DNA of 64,000 nucleotides from Ochrobactrum chromiisoli (GCF_026241335.1 NZ_JAPHAV010000002.1:1-64000); one strand, 5' to 3'. Counted from the first letter of the stretch, positions 1-10,807 are shown. A program made the numbers and translations. The notes: generated from the sequence alone by a model not told the origin.

Positions 1-50
1 CCGCCTCTTCGGCGGAAATAATATCATGACCCGAATAGTTCAAAAAATAG

Positions 51-349
<299 letters not shown>

Positions 350-372
<23 letters not shown>

Positions 373-614
373 ATGAAACGCTCTTCTCGTCACTGACCCA
401 TGCACGATCAGCGCTTTTAAACTGGCGCAGCGATTACAACGATCATCGATCACACTCTGGACTCGGCTGGATGACGCCTGCCGAGTTCGCTCAGACAATC
501 AACCCGCAACGTGATGCGGTGCTGCGCAGCCGGAACGGCTCCGCACCGCAACCCGCCGCCACCGCCCCGAATACAGCAACCCAAAACCGCTGGAGCGAAC
601 TCAAAACTGGATAA
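350..614 (+). pseudogene. IS3-family transposase OrfB, C-terminal fragment
   Basis: The plus-strand frame from about 350 reads RDDDLLNETLFSSL, then WRSDYNDHRSHSGLGWMTP and PAEFAQTINP. This is the C-terminal end of the rve integrase domain of IS3-family OrfB ('NE.LF.sl..Ar..l..WR.dYN..RPHs.Lg..tPaef'), including the last conserved catalytic-region segment. Only about 88 residues remain of roughly 280. It abuts the serine-recombinase tail on the left and stops at 614. The IS right end should lie just after 614 but I cannot place it exactly. Confidence 0.8.
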
Positions 615-635
615 AGCTTGAGGGCAACGTTACGG

Positions 636-708
636 TGGGTGTGGCAGCGTTCCTGCGTGTGGTAGGCATGGCGGCAACAGGCTCCGCAAACGAAACCTTC
701 GCGCGCAT
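636..708 (+). repeat. diverged direct repeat, copy 1 (translated tail AGMAATGSA-like)
   Basis: This segment and 1892-1962 are diverged copies of each other in the same direction. In matching frames they translate as AAFLRVVGMAATGSANETF and IAFLPVAGMAATGSADGKL, each ending in a stop soon after. The similarity at protein level suggests both were the C-terminus of one gene family. I do not recognise the family. Confidence 0.5.
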
Positions 709-761
709 ATAAGAATGCTCTGCGTGGTTACTTTGAGATGTTACCGTCGTTCTGAATAGAT

Positions 762-1664
762 CTACAGGGGTGTCTTTGTGCGCTCCACAAAGTTCTTCGT
801 CTCACTGAATACGTCACGCGCCTCAGGTGTAAAGGTGGCGCCCATGAAGACATGAAACGCACCGGGATATTCTCGGTATAGGGCATCAACGCCACGCGAC
901 TGACAAAGCTTGGCGAAGTGGCGGGCGTCTACGACAAACAGATCCCGGTCTCCTTGAAAGATTGCGAGAGGCGGTAGGCCTTCGGGATCTGAATTGACCA
1001 TGCTGAAATACTCAGACCCCGGATCGGCGCTACCTGCCCACCATTGGCCGCAGATACGAAGTCCATCGACCCCCAGCATGACATCCTTCGGCTCAATATC
1101 GCGGATGCCATCAGCCTTGAGTTCAAGATCCAGCCACGGCGAATAGAGAATGAGGCCATCAGGCACAGATTTACCAGCATCCCTTCGACGAAGCGCAAGG
1201 CTAAGGGCGAAATTGCCTCCGGCACTGTCGCCAGCAACGAATATCCTCTTCTGTTCGCGGCTGGCGGCAATCCGATCGTAAAGCGCGTCCATCATGGCCG
1301 TCGCTTTGACGTGATCATGCTGTGGTGCCAAAGCATAGAGCGGCAAAGTAACTGTTGCGCCCGTGTGCTTCACCAGCTGCAGAATTATGGACCAATGTGC
1401 GGATACTAACTCATGAACGTAAGCTCCGCCGTGGATGTAGATGATATGGTCTCCTGATCTCTTTTCCCGGGGCGTTAGCTGTATGATTTTTTGATCCTGA
1501 AGCCAAGTTTCACTGACATCACAAATGGAACGCAACGCGGACGGTATATCGGGGATCTGTTGCGTGCCCATCTTCTGAACGCAATCCCTGAGAATGCCTT
1601 CCGTCCTGAAGTTGTTACGTTTGAAAGACAGCAGCCACCGCGCGATGGTTTGAGAAAGACTCAT
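762..1664 (-). CDS. alpha/beta-hydrolase fold esterase (hormone-sensitive-lipase type)
   Basis: The 300-residue product has the hallmarks of the HSL/family IV esterases: an oxyanion motif HGGAY at residues 78-82, nucleophile elbow GDSAGG at 145-150 with Ser147, an acid in QGDRDLF (Asp241) and His271 in the final segment. Length is normal and no signal peptide is seen, so a cytoplasmic carboxylesterase or lactone hydrolase is likely; the nearest described activity I can name is monoterpene epsilon-lactone hydrolase (MlhB-like). The start ATG at 1664 gives full family length. It stands alone between IS3 debris on both sides and between two copies of a diverged direct repeat, so it is probably cargo of a mobile element. 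Substrate unknown. Confidence 0.85.
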   Translation of the reverse strand: MSLSQTIARWLLSFKRNNFRTEGILRDCVQKMGTQQIPDIPSALRSICDVSETWLQDQKIIQLTPREKRSGDHIIYIHGGAYVHELVSAHWSIILQLVKHTGATVTLPLYALAPQHDHVKATAMMDALYDRIAASREQKRIFVAGDSAGGNFALSLALRRRDAGKSVPDGLILYSPWLDLELKADGIRDIEPKDVMLGVDGLRICGQWWAGSADPGSEYFSMVNSDPEGLPPLAIFQGDRDLFVVDARHFAKLCQSRGVDALYREYPGAFHVFMGATFTPEARDVFSETKNFVERTKTPL

Positions 1665-2009
1665 GACGAACTCCCCTTTCCGCGTTTATTCCCGGTCCAT
1701 ATACAAATGCGAAGAGCTTGGACTGATTTAGCCCTTCCAAGAACTGCCAGTCAACTCGCGACGCAGCGTCCACATGCTGTTATCTGACTGGATGGATCGC
1801 GCAAAAAAGTATGGGCAGACCTGCCGCAAGTTCAAATCCATATTGAGTGTCCGCTCTGTCTCGCAGAGCAGTCATCGCCTCCCTCATAGCACAATTGCTT
1901 TTCTACCTGTAGCGGGAATGGCGGCAACGGGGTCTGCTGACGGAAAACTTGCAAACACCTGAACTGTAGTGATCCCTTGATGGCAGATCAGAATCGGATA
2001 TGGAGCATT
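1665..2009. other. gap without a recognisable intact gene
   Basis: About 345 bases upstream of the esterase. The short open frames here look like chance, except that 1892-1962 matches 636-708 (diverged direct repeat). No tRNA or strong hairpin is visible. Confidence 0.5.
1892..1962 (+). repeat. diverged direct repeat, copy 2
   Basis: Partner of 636-708. It translates as IAFLPVAGMAATGSADGKL and then reaches a stop. The two copies flank the esterase gene 762-1664 and each lies close to an IS3-family remnant. Confidence 0.5.
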
Positions 2010-2049
2010 TGGACTTACCCTGATTTAGTGGAGAGTTTCTGACACTAAT

Positions 2050-2590
2050 TTACGGTTCACCGTCTCGAACTGGATTGGCGATTTGTAACCGAGGGCAGAG
2101 TGTCTGCGCAGGGGATTTGAGAGCCCATCAATATATTCGCCAATGGCATTGATTACGTCATTTCTGGTCTGGAATACAGGGTGCCAGATCCTTCTTCATC
2201 CGGTCACGTGCTTCCCAGCTGATAATACGGCGAGAGAAAAGATCGACAATGATTGCCAGATACAACCAGCCTTCGGCCGTCCATATATAACTGATGTCGA
2301 CCCCCCATTTTTTTGATCCGGTTCATCACAGGTAAGTCCTAATCCAGCAGATTGGGAGCGACGGGTTCACCATGATTACTGTCTGTCGCGCGTTTGAAAC
2401 GTGTTTTCTGCCGGGCTTTAACACCGTTTTCTTGGCACTTAGTCGTGCCGTACGGTGACGGCCTGCTCGAATACCTTTTCATTTCAATTCGCTATGCATA
2501 ATAGCCGCTGATGCTGACATCTGCGAACGCCCATAGCCGTAAAAGAGACATATGGGCCTTCTCCGTGTCGATGAACGCAAACTTCATCGA
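2050..2590 (-). pseudogene. IS3-family OrfB (integrase-core transposase), broken
   Basis: Three recognisable pieces in different frames: an N-terminal MKFAFIDTEKAH...SISGYYA near 2590-2500, a linker with QKTRFKRAT near 2400, and the rve core VDISYIWTAEGWLYLAIIVD followed by LFSRRIISWEA near 2310-2200. The catalytic Asp region ('YLA..vDLfSR') is still legible, but stop codons and frame changes separate the pieces, and the terminal DDE segment near 2150-2050 is degraded. It is not functional. Confidence 0.75.
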
Positions 2591-2601
2591 CTGTTCGGCG
2601 G

Positions 2602-2625
2602 GAAAACAGTTCATCGACTGTTTTC
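2602..2625. repeat. short palindrome inside the IS3 relic
   Basis: GAAAACAGT (2602-2610) and ACTGTTTTC (2617-2625) form a 9-bp inverted repeat around TCATCG. A second copy of TTCATCGACTGTT lies at 2583-2595. It sits between the OrfA end and the OrfB start. Confidence 0.7.
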
Positions 2626-2629
2626 TTAT

Positions 2630-2947
2630 CCGCCTCAACTCGAGCGAAGAAGGCCGTCGCGTTGCGCAGGGAAAACGATTCACTGAATCGTTTTCCCTGC
2701 TTCAATTTAATAGATCACGTTCCTGTCGCAGAAGCTCGTTTTCTTTACGGAGCTGAGCAAGCTCTTAGCTTATGTCTTCATGCGGACCGGAGAGCAAATC
2801 TTTCTCAGCAAAATTACGCCGCCAACGCTCAAGTGTTGATTTGCCAATGCCAAGGTCCTCGGAAACCGAGGAAATGGCGCGACAACTCGTGGTTACAATA
2901 CGAACTGCTTCCCGCTTGGACTCTTCTGTAAATTCTCGCTGCTTCAA
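2630..2947 (-). pseudogene. IS3-family OrfA (HTH protein), broken
   Basis: Starting at 2947 the frame reads MKQREFTEESKREAVRIV, then IGKSTLERWRRNF, the helix-turn-helix of HTH_Tnp_1 (IS2/IS3 OrfA). It is cut by a TAA at 2765-2767, after which the same frame continues as ELAQLRKENELLRQERDLL, the normal leucine-zipper part. A 35-bp palindrome (2666-2700) then interrupts the frame before ATAFFAR, which normally follows directly in this family. So the gene has a nonsense mutation and an insertion. Confidence 0.8.
2666..2700. repeat. perfect 17-bp palindrome (REP-like) inserted in OrfA
   Basis: GCAGGGAAAACGATTCA (2666-2682) is followed by one base and then its exact reverse complement (2684-2700). 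It splits the conserved join between the OrfA coiled coil and the ATAFFAR motif, so it is best read as an inserted repetitive palindrome rather than part of the IS. Confidence 0.8.
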
Positions 2948-3007
2948 TTCTAAGTCTCCTGTCAGTCCTGTCTAACAGAAGCCCTCCACCTTTGAAGGGT
3001 AAGTCCA

Positions 3008-3411
3008 TGTCATGATAGTTCTGAAAAAAGTGTCGGTCAGAGCCTTCGGCAAGCAACCTATAGGTGATCTCTTGAAGACATCCACTTCTGAAATGTTCCA
3101 TACACGCTTCTGATGCCTTTCGGTGGGTTTGTAAGGCGTTCGTGTTTCCAAGGGCAGTATCTCTGCTTCATGGTTTTTTTAAATTATGTTTTTCAGAAGA
3201 TTACAATGCTCAGTGCGGAAACTAATTTTGGTTTACTGCACTGAGGAAACGCCGTGCAGCGCCAAGATTTCGGCGCTGCCGTGGCGGACTTTTGTACCGC
3301 CGATTTCACTGCTTTTAACTCGTAAAAAAACTTGCGACAAAGCTCCCTCAGAAATCCTCTGGAACCTTTCTTTACCACCGGGTAGAAGGGACGAGCTCAA
3401 GGGGTTTAAAA
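3008..3411. other. intergenic region upstream of the IclR gene
   Basis: About 400 bases between the IS3 relic and the regulator gene. Several GC-rich inverted stretches occur near 3255-3310 (GCCGTGCAGCGCC, then GGCGCTGCCGTGGC), giving a strong hairpin. No intact gene is seen. The plus-strand promoter for the regulator should lie here but I cannot fix it. Confidence 0.4.
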
Positions 3412-4200
3412 ATGGCAGAAAAGATCGATGCGCTTGAAGAAGAGAAGGAGCAGAAGGCTCCCCGCAGCCAGACACTGCTACGCGGGCTCGATATCCTTGA
3501 CGCTGTGGCCGATAGGTCTCGCACGATCCAGGAAATTGTCGCGACTACCGGTCTGACCTATAGCACGGTGCACCGCATCGTTTCAGTCCTTCTCGAACGC
3601 CGGTTCCTTAAGGCCGAAAACGCGCGTGAGTTCGGGCTTGGGCCACGCCTCATAGAGCTTGGCTTTTCTGCCTATTCTCGGATTGATCTGGTGCAGGTCG
3701 CACGACCCTTTCTTGAGAAGCTTTCGCAACTTACTTGCGATACGGTGCATCTGGCGCAACGCGAGGATTGGGAGGTGACCTATCTTGACAAGCTGCGTGG
3801 CGCACGCCCCGTCGAGATTAGCTCGCGGATTGGCGGTCGCAAGCCGGTGATCTCGACCGGTGTAGGCAAGGCGCTGATGCTAGACGCACCGATTGCTGTC
3901 CTGTCGGAGCTCTATCAGCGCGACCACACACTTTTGCCCGGAAACATGACCGAGGCCGACTGGCTGATCCAGATGGCAAACTACCGATCCGGCGACTATG
4001 CCTATGACCTCGGGGAGGATCAGTCCTCAATCCGGTGCGTTGCAGCTCCCTTGCGCGATGCGACGGGCCGCGTGGTGGCTGCGATCTCTGTCTCCTCAAC
4101 GCTCGAATTCATGCCGCCATCACGCATGCGCGACCTCGTTTCGGAAGTTCAGCGCGTGGCGCGCGCCATTTCTTCTGAACTTGGCGCGAGGACAGGCTAA
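3412..4200 (+). CDS. IclR-family transcriptional regulator
   Basis: 262 residues with the IclR layout: a winged helix-turn-helix in residues about 18-80 (RGLDILDAVAD, then TTGLTYSTVHRIVSVLLERR) and an effector-binding domain in about 95-258 (LAQREDWEVTYLDKLRG, STGVGKALMLDAP, CVAAPLRDATGRVVAAISVS). The ATG at 3412 has AAGGGG seven bases upstream. Such regulators usually control neighbouring catabolic genes and bind small acids. It precedes the FAD dehydrogenase (convergent) and the TRAP-aldolase operon, so it is the obvious local regulator. Whether it activates or represses is not visible. Confidence 0.93.
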   Translation: MAEKIDALEEEKEQKAPRSQTLLRGLDILDAVADRSRTIQEIVATTGLTYSTVHRIVSVLLERRFLKAENAREFGLGPRLIELGFSAYSRIDLVQVARPFLEKLSQLTCDTVHLAQREDWEVTYLDKLRGARPVEISSRIGGRKPVISTGVGKALMLDAPIAVLSELYQRDHTLLPGNMTEADWLIQMANYRSGDYAYDLGEDQSSIRCVAAPLRDATGRVVAAISVSSTLEFMPPSRMRDLVSEVQRVARAISSELGARTG

Positions 4201-4331
4201 AGCCCGCCACGCGCATGTCAGCCGTGGTTTCCGCTCAGAAGACATCATGCAAGCGAAAGGATCAGGCTCTTTCTGCAGAAGAATGAAGCCCTGACTTGGA
4301 CCGCCGCGGCGCAATATCAACCGGCTTTGGT

Positions 4332-5729
<1,398 letters not shown>

Positions 5730-5802
5730 GATGTCCTCCCAGTCTGCTTTTCCACCGATTTACTGGCAATAATTCTCATATATTGCAAATTGATTTTACT
5801 AT

Positions 5803-5830
5803 TTGACAAAAAAATTCGCGTCTGTTTAAT
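5803..5830 (+). promoter_or_regulatory. sigma-70-like promoter of the TRAP-aldolase operon
   Basis: TTGACA at 5803-5808 and TTTAAT at 5825-5830 with a 16-base spacer, directed toward dctP 115 bases downstream. Just before it an imperfect inverted repeat (TTGCAAAT at 5783-5790, ATTTGACAA at 5801-5809) overlaps the -35 box and could be the IclR operator; that is inference. Confidence 0.5.
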
Positions 5831-5945
5831 TCACGGCGCTGGAGAGGAGCGGAGGTATTGGCCTCGCGCCCAGCTTCTATTTTGAAGTGCCCGGCTGAAA
5901 AACTGGAAACCGCTCTGGTTTTCCGCACTATTTGGGAGGATAGAC

Positions 5946-6953
5946 ATGTCACTTATGAATGCCGCGCAGGTTCTGCGCGCAGGTTTCGTTGCCGCCTTTA
6001 CCGTTGCCGTTTCGTATGGCACCGCCGCACAGGCCGAGCCTGAAGTTGTCTTTCGCGCCGCCCATGCCTCGGCGCCGACCTCGACGGGCCACAAGGCATT
6101 CGAATTCCTCGACAAGGAACTGCGCGAAAAGTCCGGCGGCCGCATGGGCCTTGAGATTTTCCCGAATTCGCAGCTGGGCGGCGAACGTGAGCTGACCGAG
6201 AACATCCAGTTCGGCAATGTCGACCTGACCTTCGTTTCGTCGGCTCCGGTCGCCTCGTTCGCCCCGCAGTTCTTCGCCTTTGACGTTCCCTTCCTGTTCA
6301 AGAATCGCGAGCAGGCCTACAAGGTGCTTGACGGAGAAGTCGGCCAGGAGATCCTGAAGTCGCTCGACGACAAGGGCATGGTTGGCCTCGCCTATTGGGA
6401 AAACGGCTTCCGCCAGCTGACCAATAACAAGAAGGAAATCCGCTCGCCGGCCGACTTGGCAGGCTTGAAGATGCGCACCATGGAAAACGAGGTGCATATC
6501 GCGGCATGGCGCGCCGAGGGTGCAAACCCGGCTCCGCTCGCCTTCAATGAGCTGTTCACCGCGCTTCAGCAGGGAACCTTCGATGCCCAGGAAGGCCCGA
6601 TCAACCTCTTCTACGACATGAAGTTCAACGAGGTGCAGAAATACATCTCGAAGACCAACCACATCTATTCGCCATGGCCGCTGCTCGGTAATCCGGACAA
6701 GCTCGCCAGCCTGAGCGCGGAAGACCGTGCGATCTTCGACCAGGCCGTCAAGAATGCGACCGCCTACCAGCGCGGTCTCGCCAAGGATGCCGACGACAAG
6801 GCTGAAGCCGCAATGACCGACGTGAAGTTCACGACGCTGACCCCGGAAGAGCTGAAGGCTTTCTCGGATAAGGCAGCCCCGATCGTAGAACTCGTCAAGC
6901 AGAAGGCCGGCGCCGATCTGGTGGACCGTCTGCTGGCTGCGGCTGCGCAGTAA
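5946..6953 (+). CDS. TRAP transporter solute-binding protein (DctP family)
   Basis: 335 residues. The signal peptide ends at about AQA30, and the mature part follows the DctP fold. Arg177 in GLKMRTMEN corresponds to the conserved arginine that binds the substrate carboxylate, and Arg156 lies in GFRQLTN. This subunit captures an organic acid in the periplasm and hands it to the DctQM pair encoded next. A GGAGG lies five bases before the ATG at 5946. The ligand cannot be read from sequence; the downstream aldolase and dehydrogenase suggest a hydroxy or oxo acid of about five carbons. Confidence 0.95.
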   Translation: MSLMNAAQVLRAGFVAAFTVAVSYGTAAQAEPEVVFRAAHASAPTSTGHKAFEFLDKELREKSGGRMGLEIFPNSQLGGERELTENIQFGNVDLTFVSSAPVASFAPQFFAFDVPFLFKNREQAYKVLDGEVGQEILKSLDDKGMVGLAYWENGFRQLTNNKKEIRSPADLAGLKMRTMENEVHIAAWRAEGANPAPLAFNELFTALQQGTFDAQEGPINLFYDMKFNEVQKYISKTNHIYSPWPLLGNPDKLASLSAEDRAIFDQAVKNATAYQRGLAKDADDKAEAAMTDVKFTTLTPEELKAFSDKAAPIVELVKQKAGADLVDRLLAAAAQ

Positions 6954-7078
6954 AACACCGCGCGATGAACGGCCCGGCGAACAAGCATCGCCGGGCAATC
7001 CCATTCGAACAAACGAACTGACCGTCAAAGCGTCAGACAGCGCCCGGGGCAGATCCCCGCGCGGCGCGGGAGAGACAC

Positions 7079-7561
7079 ATGCTCAAAATCATCGATGAGC
7101 ATTTCGAGGAGGCGATCGTTGTAGCCCTGATGGCTCTCATGTCGATCCTCATCGGGGTGCAGATCTTCATGCGCTACGTGATGGGCGCTTCCCTTTCCTG
7201 GTCGGAAGAGCTGTCGCGCTACTTCTTCATCTGGGCGACCTATATCGGCATCGCCTATGCGGTGCGCAAGGACGCCCATATCCGCGTGACCATGGGCACC
7301 GAGCTGCTGTCGCGCACCGGCCAGACTTACGTCCGGGTCCTGACTCATGTGGTCTTCGGCGCATTTGCCCTGTTCGTCATGTATCAGGGCTGGTTCATGG
7401 TCGAAAAGACCTTCCGCTTCGGCCAGAAATCCGCCTCCCTCGGCATTCCTATGGGCATCATCTATCTGGCACCCTTCACTGGCTTCCTGCTGGTGGTAGT
7501 TCGGTTGCTGCAGGCCATCGTGCTCGACCTGCGCGGCGCACGGGAAGGAGCAGCCCAATGA
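7079..7561 (+). CDS. TRAP transporter small membrane subunit (DctQ family)
   Basis: 160 residues with four predicted membrane helices (about 12-32, 45-65, 88-108, 128-150) and the family signature SWSEELSRYFFIWATYIG after helix 1. It pairs with the large subunit to form the sodium-driven permease. It starts with ATG after GGGAGAGACAC and its stop overlaps the start of dctM (ATGA at 7558-7561), showing translational coupling. Confidence 0.93.
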   Translation: MLKIIDEHFEEAIVVALMALMSILIGVQIFMRYVMGASLSWSEELSRYFFIWATYIGIAYAVRKDAHIRVTMGTELLSRTGQTYVRVLTHVVFGAFALFVMYQGWFMVEKTFRFGQKSASLGIPMGIIYLAPFTGFLLVVVRLLQAIVLDLRGAREGAAQ

Positions 7562-8841
7562 TCACGCTCATTCTTTTCGGTCTTCTTGCCGTCCTGCTGC
7601 TGTTTTCCGTTCCGATCGCCATCTCGCTGGGTGTCGCCTCGACCCTGGCGCTCATCGTATCGGGCAAGGTTTCCGGCTCTTATGTCCCTCAGGGCCTCGT
7701 GACCTCAATCGACAGCTTTCCGTTGATGGCCGTCCCGTTCTTCATTCTCGCCGGCGACCTCATGGGGCAAGGCGGCCTGTCGCAGCGTCTGATCAATGTC
7801 GGGCGCATGTTATTCGGTCGCTATACGGGCGGCATGGCGATCATCGCGGTCGTCACCTGCATCTTCTTCGCCGCGATCTCCGGCTCCGGTCCGGCGACCG
7901 TCGCTGCCGTCGGCACGATCCTGCTGCCTGCCATGGCGAAGGACGGCTACAAGCCGAGCTTTTCCTCGGGCCTCATTTCCTGCTCCGGTTCGCTCGGCGT
8001 CATTATCCCGCCGTCGATCCCCATGGTCATCTATGCCACCTCGGCCAATGTCTCGGTGTCCAAGATGTTCATGGGCGGTGTGCTGCCAGGCCTGCTGATC
8101 GGCTTTGCCCTCATCGCCTATGCCTGGTGGCAGTCGAAGCGCGACGGCCAGAAGCCGAGTGACAGCCATCCCTCCGGTCGCGAAATGCTGGCTGCTCTCA
8201 ATGATGCCAAGTGGGCGCTCATGGTGCCGGTTATCATTCTCGGCGGCATCTACGGCGGTATCTTTACCCCCACGGAAGCGGCAGCCGTCGGCGTCATTTA
8301 CGGCTTCGTGGTTGGCACCTTCGTCTACAAGGAACTGAGCCTCAAGGATCTATACAAAATCTTCGCCGGCTCCGGCCTGACCTCGGCCTCCATTATGCTG
8401 ATCGTCGGCACGGCTACCATCTTCGGCCGCGCGCTCGCCATCGAGGGCGTGCCAGTGATGCTGGCGAACACCATCAGCTCGATGGTCGATCAGGCATGGC
8501 TGCTGCTGCTGGCCATCAACGTGATCCTGCTAATCGTTGGTACCTTCATGGAAACCATCGCCGCCATCATCATCCTGACGCCGATCCTTCTGCCGCTGGT
8601 AACGGCTCTCGGTGTCAGTGCTGAGCACTTCGGCATTGTGATGATCGTCAACCTGGCGATCGGCATGATCACCCCGCCCGTTGGCGTGAACCTGTTCGTC
8701 GCCTCGCGCGTCTCCGGTCTCTCGCTCGAAACGGTAGTGAAAGGCGCGATCACACCAATGATCGTGATGATCGGGGTGCTGATGATCATCACCTATGTGC
8801 CCGCACTTTCGCTGGCGCTCCCGGTCCTCTTTGGAATGTAA
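7558..8841 (+). CDS. TRAP transporter large permease subunit (DctM family)
   Basis: 427 residues and about 12 hydrophobic helices. Typical DctM motifs are present: VPFFILAGDLMGQGG, ISGSGPATVAAVGTILLPAM, GVIIPPSIPMVIYA, FTPTEAAAVGVIYG and GMITPPVGVNLFVAS. It provides the substrate path and sodium coupling in the inner membrane. It overlaps dctQ by four bases and is followed by the dehydrogenase gene 12 bases later, so transporter and enzymes are one transcription unit. Confidence 0.95.
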   Translation: MITLILFGLLAVLLLFSVPIAISLGVASTLALIVSGKVSGSYVPQGLVTSIDSFPLMAVPFFILAGDLMGQGGLSQRLINVGRMLFGRYTGGMAIIAVVTCIFFAAISGSGPATVAAVGTILLPAMAKDGYKPSFSSGLISCSGSLGVIIPPSIPMVIYATSANVSVSKMFMGGVLPGLLIGFALIAYAWWQSKRDGQKPSDSHPSGREMLAALNDAKWALMVPVIILGGIYGGIFTPTEAAAVGVIYGFVVGTFVYKELSLKDLYKIFAGSGLTSASIMLIVGTATIFGRALAIEGVPVMLANTISSMVDQAWLLLLAINVILLIVGTFMETIAAIIILTPILLPLVTALGVSAEHFGIVMIVNLAIGMITPPVGVNLFVASRVSGLSLETVVKGAITPMIVMIGVLMIITYVPALSLALPVLFGM

Positions 8842-8853
8842 AGGATACGCAAG

Positions 8854-9765
8854 ATGAGCAAGAAACTCAGGGCGGCCATCATCGGGCCGGGTAATATCGG
8901 CACCGACCTATTGATGAAGATGCAGCGCTCGCAATGGGTGGAGCCGGTCTGGATGATCGGCATCGACCCTGCTTCGGAAGGCCTGAAGCGGGCAGCCGAA
9001 ATGGGCATCAAGACCTGCGCGACCGGCGTCGACGGCATGCTGGAGCATGTGCTGGCAGACGACATCCGCGTCGCCTTTGATGCCACTTCCGCCTACGCCC
9101 ATGCGGAAAACTCCCGCAAGCTTAACGAACTCGGCGTCATCATGGTGGATCTGACACCCGCCGCCATCGGTCCGTTCTGCGTTCCCCCGGTCAATCTGTC
9201 CGATCATGCCAAGCGCCTCGAGATGAATGTCAACATGGTCACCTGCGGCGGCCAGGCCACCATTCCCATGGTGGCTGCAGTTTCCCGCGTACAGTCGGTG
9301 GAATATGGCGAGATCATTGCTGCCGTTTCCTCCCGTTCAGTAGGCCCGGGCACTCGCAAAAATATCGACGAGTTCACCCGCACCACGGCCCATGCTATTG
9401 AGAAGGTCGGTGGTGCAAAGCGCGGCAAAGCGATCATCATTGTCAATCCAGCGGAGCCGCCGCTCCTCATGCGTGACACTGTGCATGTACTGACGGAAGA
9501 CGAACCGGATCAGGACGCGATCATCGAAAGCGTGAAGGCCATGGCTACGGAAGTGCAGAAATACGTGCCTGGCTACAAGGTGGTGAACGGCCCGGTCTTC
9601 GATGGCAAGCGCGTGTCGATCTACCTCGAAGTTGAAGGTCTTGGTGATTTCCTGCCGAAATATGCCGGCAACCTTGACATCATGACGGCGGCAGCCCTAC
9701 GCACCGCCGAACTTTTCGCAGAAGAGGTCGTCAATGGCGTCTTCACCTTGCCGGCACGTGGTTAA
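8854..9765 (+). CDS. acetaldehyde dehydrogenase, acylating (DmpF/MhpF/BphJ family)
   Basis: 303 residues. The Rossmann motif GPGNIGTD occupies residues 11-18 and the catalytic Cys131 lies in [11 protein letters not shown], matching Cys132 of the Pseudomonas DmpF enzyme. The reaction is aldehyde + CoA + NAD+ to acyl-CoA + NADH; in known systems it forms a complex with the aldolase and receives the aldehyde through a channel. The aldolase gene follows after 10 bases, as in meta-cleavage operons. Length is normal for the family. Confidence 0.95.
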   Translation: MSKKLRAAIIGPGNIGTDLLMKMQRSQWVEPVWMIGIDPASEGLKRAAEMGIKTCATGVDGMLEHVLADDIRVAFDATSAYAHAENSRKLNELGVIMVDLTPAAIGPFCVPPVNLSDHAKRLEMNVNMVTCGGQATIPMVAAVSRVQSVEYGEIIAAVSSRSVGPGTRKNIDEFTRTTAHAIEKVGGAKRGKAIIIVNPAEPPLLMRDTVHVLTEDEPDQDAIIESVKAMATEVQKYVPGYKVVNGPVFDGKRVSIYLEVEGLGDFLPKYAGNLDIMTAAALRTAELFAEEVVNGVFTLPARG

Positions 9766-9775
9766 GGAGATTGAG

Positions 9776-10807
9776 ATGAGCATCGAAGGACGCAAGATTA
9801 CCCTTCACGAAATGAGCCTGCGCGACGGCATGCATGCCAAGCGCCACCAGATCTCTATCGAACAGATGGTCGAGATAGCCAAGGCTGCCGACGAAGCCGG
9901 CATGCCGTGGATCGAGGTGACCCATGGAGACGGTCTGGGAGGCGCTTCCGTGAACTACGGCTTCTCGGCGGCAACCGACGAAGAATACCTTTCCGCTGTC
10001 ATTCCGCACATGAAAAAGGCCAAGGTATCGGCACTTCTCCTGCCCGGTATCGGCACCGTGGACACGCTGAAGCGCGCTATGGATTGCGGTATCTCCGGCG
10101 TGCGCGTCGCTACCCACTGCACCGAGGCCGATTGCGCCGAACAGCACATCACCTATGCCGCAAAAGCTGGTCTCGACAGCGTCGGCTTCCTGATGATGTC
10201 GCACCGCGCTGGCCCGGAAAAGCTGGTCGAACAGGCACTTTTAATGGAAAGCTATGGCGCCAACTGCGTCTATTGTACCGACTCGGCCGGCCACATGCTG
10301 CCCGATGACGTAACCGCCCGCATCACTGCCATCCGTGCCGCGCTGAAACCGGAAACGGAACTCGGCTTCCACGGCCACCATAACCTCGGCATGGGTATCG
10401 CCAATTCGGTGGCCGCCGTTGCCGCAGGAGCAAACCGCATCGACGGCGCGATCGCAGGCCTTGGCGCCGGCGCCGGCAATGCCGCGACCGAACTGCTGGT
10501 CGCGGTGTTCGAGCGCATGGGCGCCATCACCGGCGTCGACCTCTTCAAGATCATGGACGCCGCCGAGGATCTGGTCGTGCCGATGATGGATCGTCCGATC
10601 CGCGTCGACCGCGGTTCGCTGGTTCTCGGATATGCCGGCGTCTACTCGTCGTTCCTGCTGTTTGCCGAGCGCGCGGAAAAGCGCTACGGCGTTCCTGCCC
10701 GCGATCTGCTCCTGGAACTCGGCCGCCGCGGCATGATCGGTGGCCAGGAGGACATGATAGAGGACTTGGCTTTGACGATGTCTCGCGCCGCGAAGGAGTG
10801 TTGTTAA
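9776..10807 (+). CDS. 4-hydroxy-2-oxovalerate aldolase (DmpG/MhpE/BphI family)
   Basis: 343 residues. The active-site start [11 protein letters not shown] contains Arg16, Asp17 and His20; the metal ligands His199 and His201 lie in [11 protein letters not shown]. It splits 4-hydroxy-2-oxo acids into pyruvate and an aldehyde, which the preceding dehydrogenase turns into acyl-CoA. I place the start at 9776 because AAGGAG sits seven bases upstream and the protein then begins [18 protein letters not shown], as in the family; an upstream in-frame ATG overlaps the previous gene. No 2-hydroxypenta-2,4-dienoate hydratase gene is nearby, unlike classical meta pathways. The last residues are KECC, slightly shorter than usual. 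Confidence 0.95.
   Translation: MSIEGRKITLHEMSLRDGMHAKRHQISIEQMVEIAKAADEAGMPWIEVTHGDGLGGASVNYGFSAATDEEYLSAVIPHMKKAKVSALLLPGIGTVDTLKRAMDCGISGVRVATHCTEADCAEQHITYAAKAGLDSVGFLMMSHRAGPEKLVEQALLMESYGANCVYCTDSAGHMLPDDVTARITAIRAALKPETELGFHGHHNLGMGIANSVAAVAAGANRIDGAIAGLGAGAGNAATELLVAVFERMGAITGVDLFKIMDAAEDLVVPMMDRPIRVDRGSLVLGYAGVYSSFLLFAERAEKRYGVPARDLLLELGRRGMIGGQEDMIEDLALTMSRAAKECC

Larger units (their letters stand above)
2010..3007 (-). mobile_element. decayed IS3-family insertion sequence
   Basis: The ends are imperfect inverted repeats: the left starts TGGACTTACCC, with GTGGAGAGTTTCTGACAC further in, and the right is its counterpart, ending GGGTAAGTCCA at 3007. The TG...CA ends fit the IS3 family. 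Inside, on the minus strand, are an OrfA with a stop codon and an OrfB broken by frameshifts and deletions. At about 1 kb it is shorter than intact IS3 elements (1.2-1.5 kb) even though two palindromes appear to be inserted in it. I see no clear target duplication. Confidence 0.8.

Noticed and set aside
1-15. CCGCC-TCTTC-GGCGG hairpin at the window start
   Set aside because: It may be the end of an upstream terminator but the rest lies outside the window.
5949-7028. Long minus-strand open frame opposite dctP
   Set aside because: GC-rich codon bias of dctP opens the antisense frame; no domain and no ribosome site.
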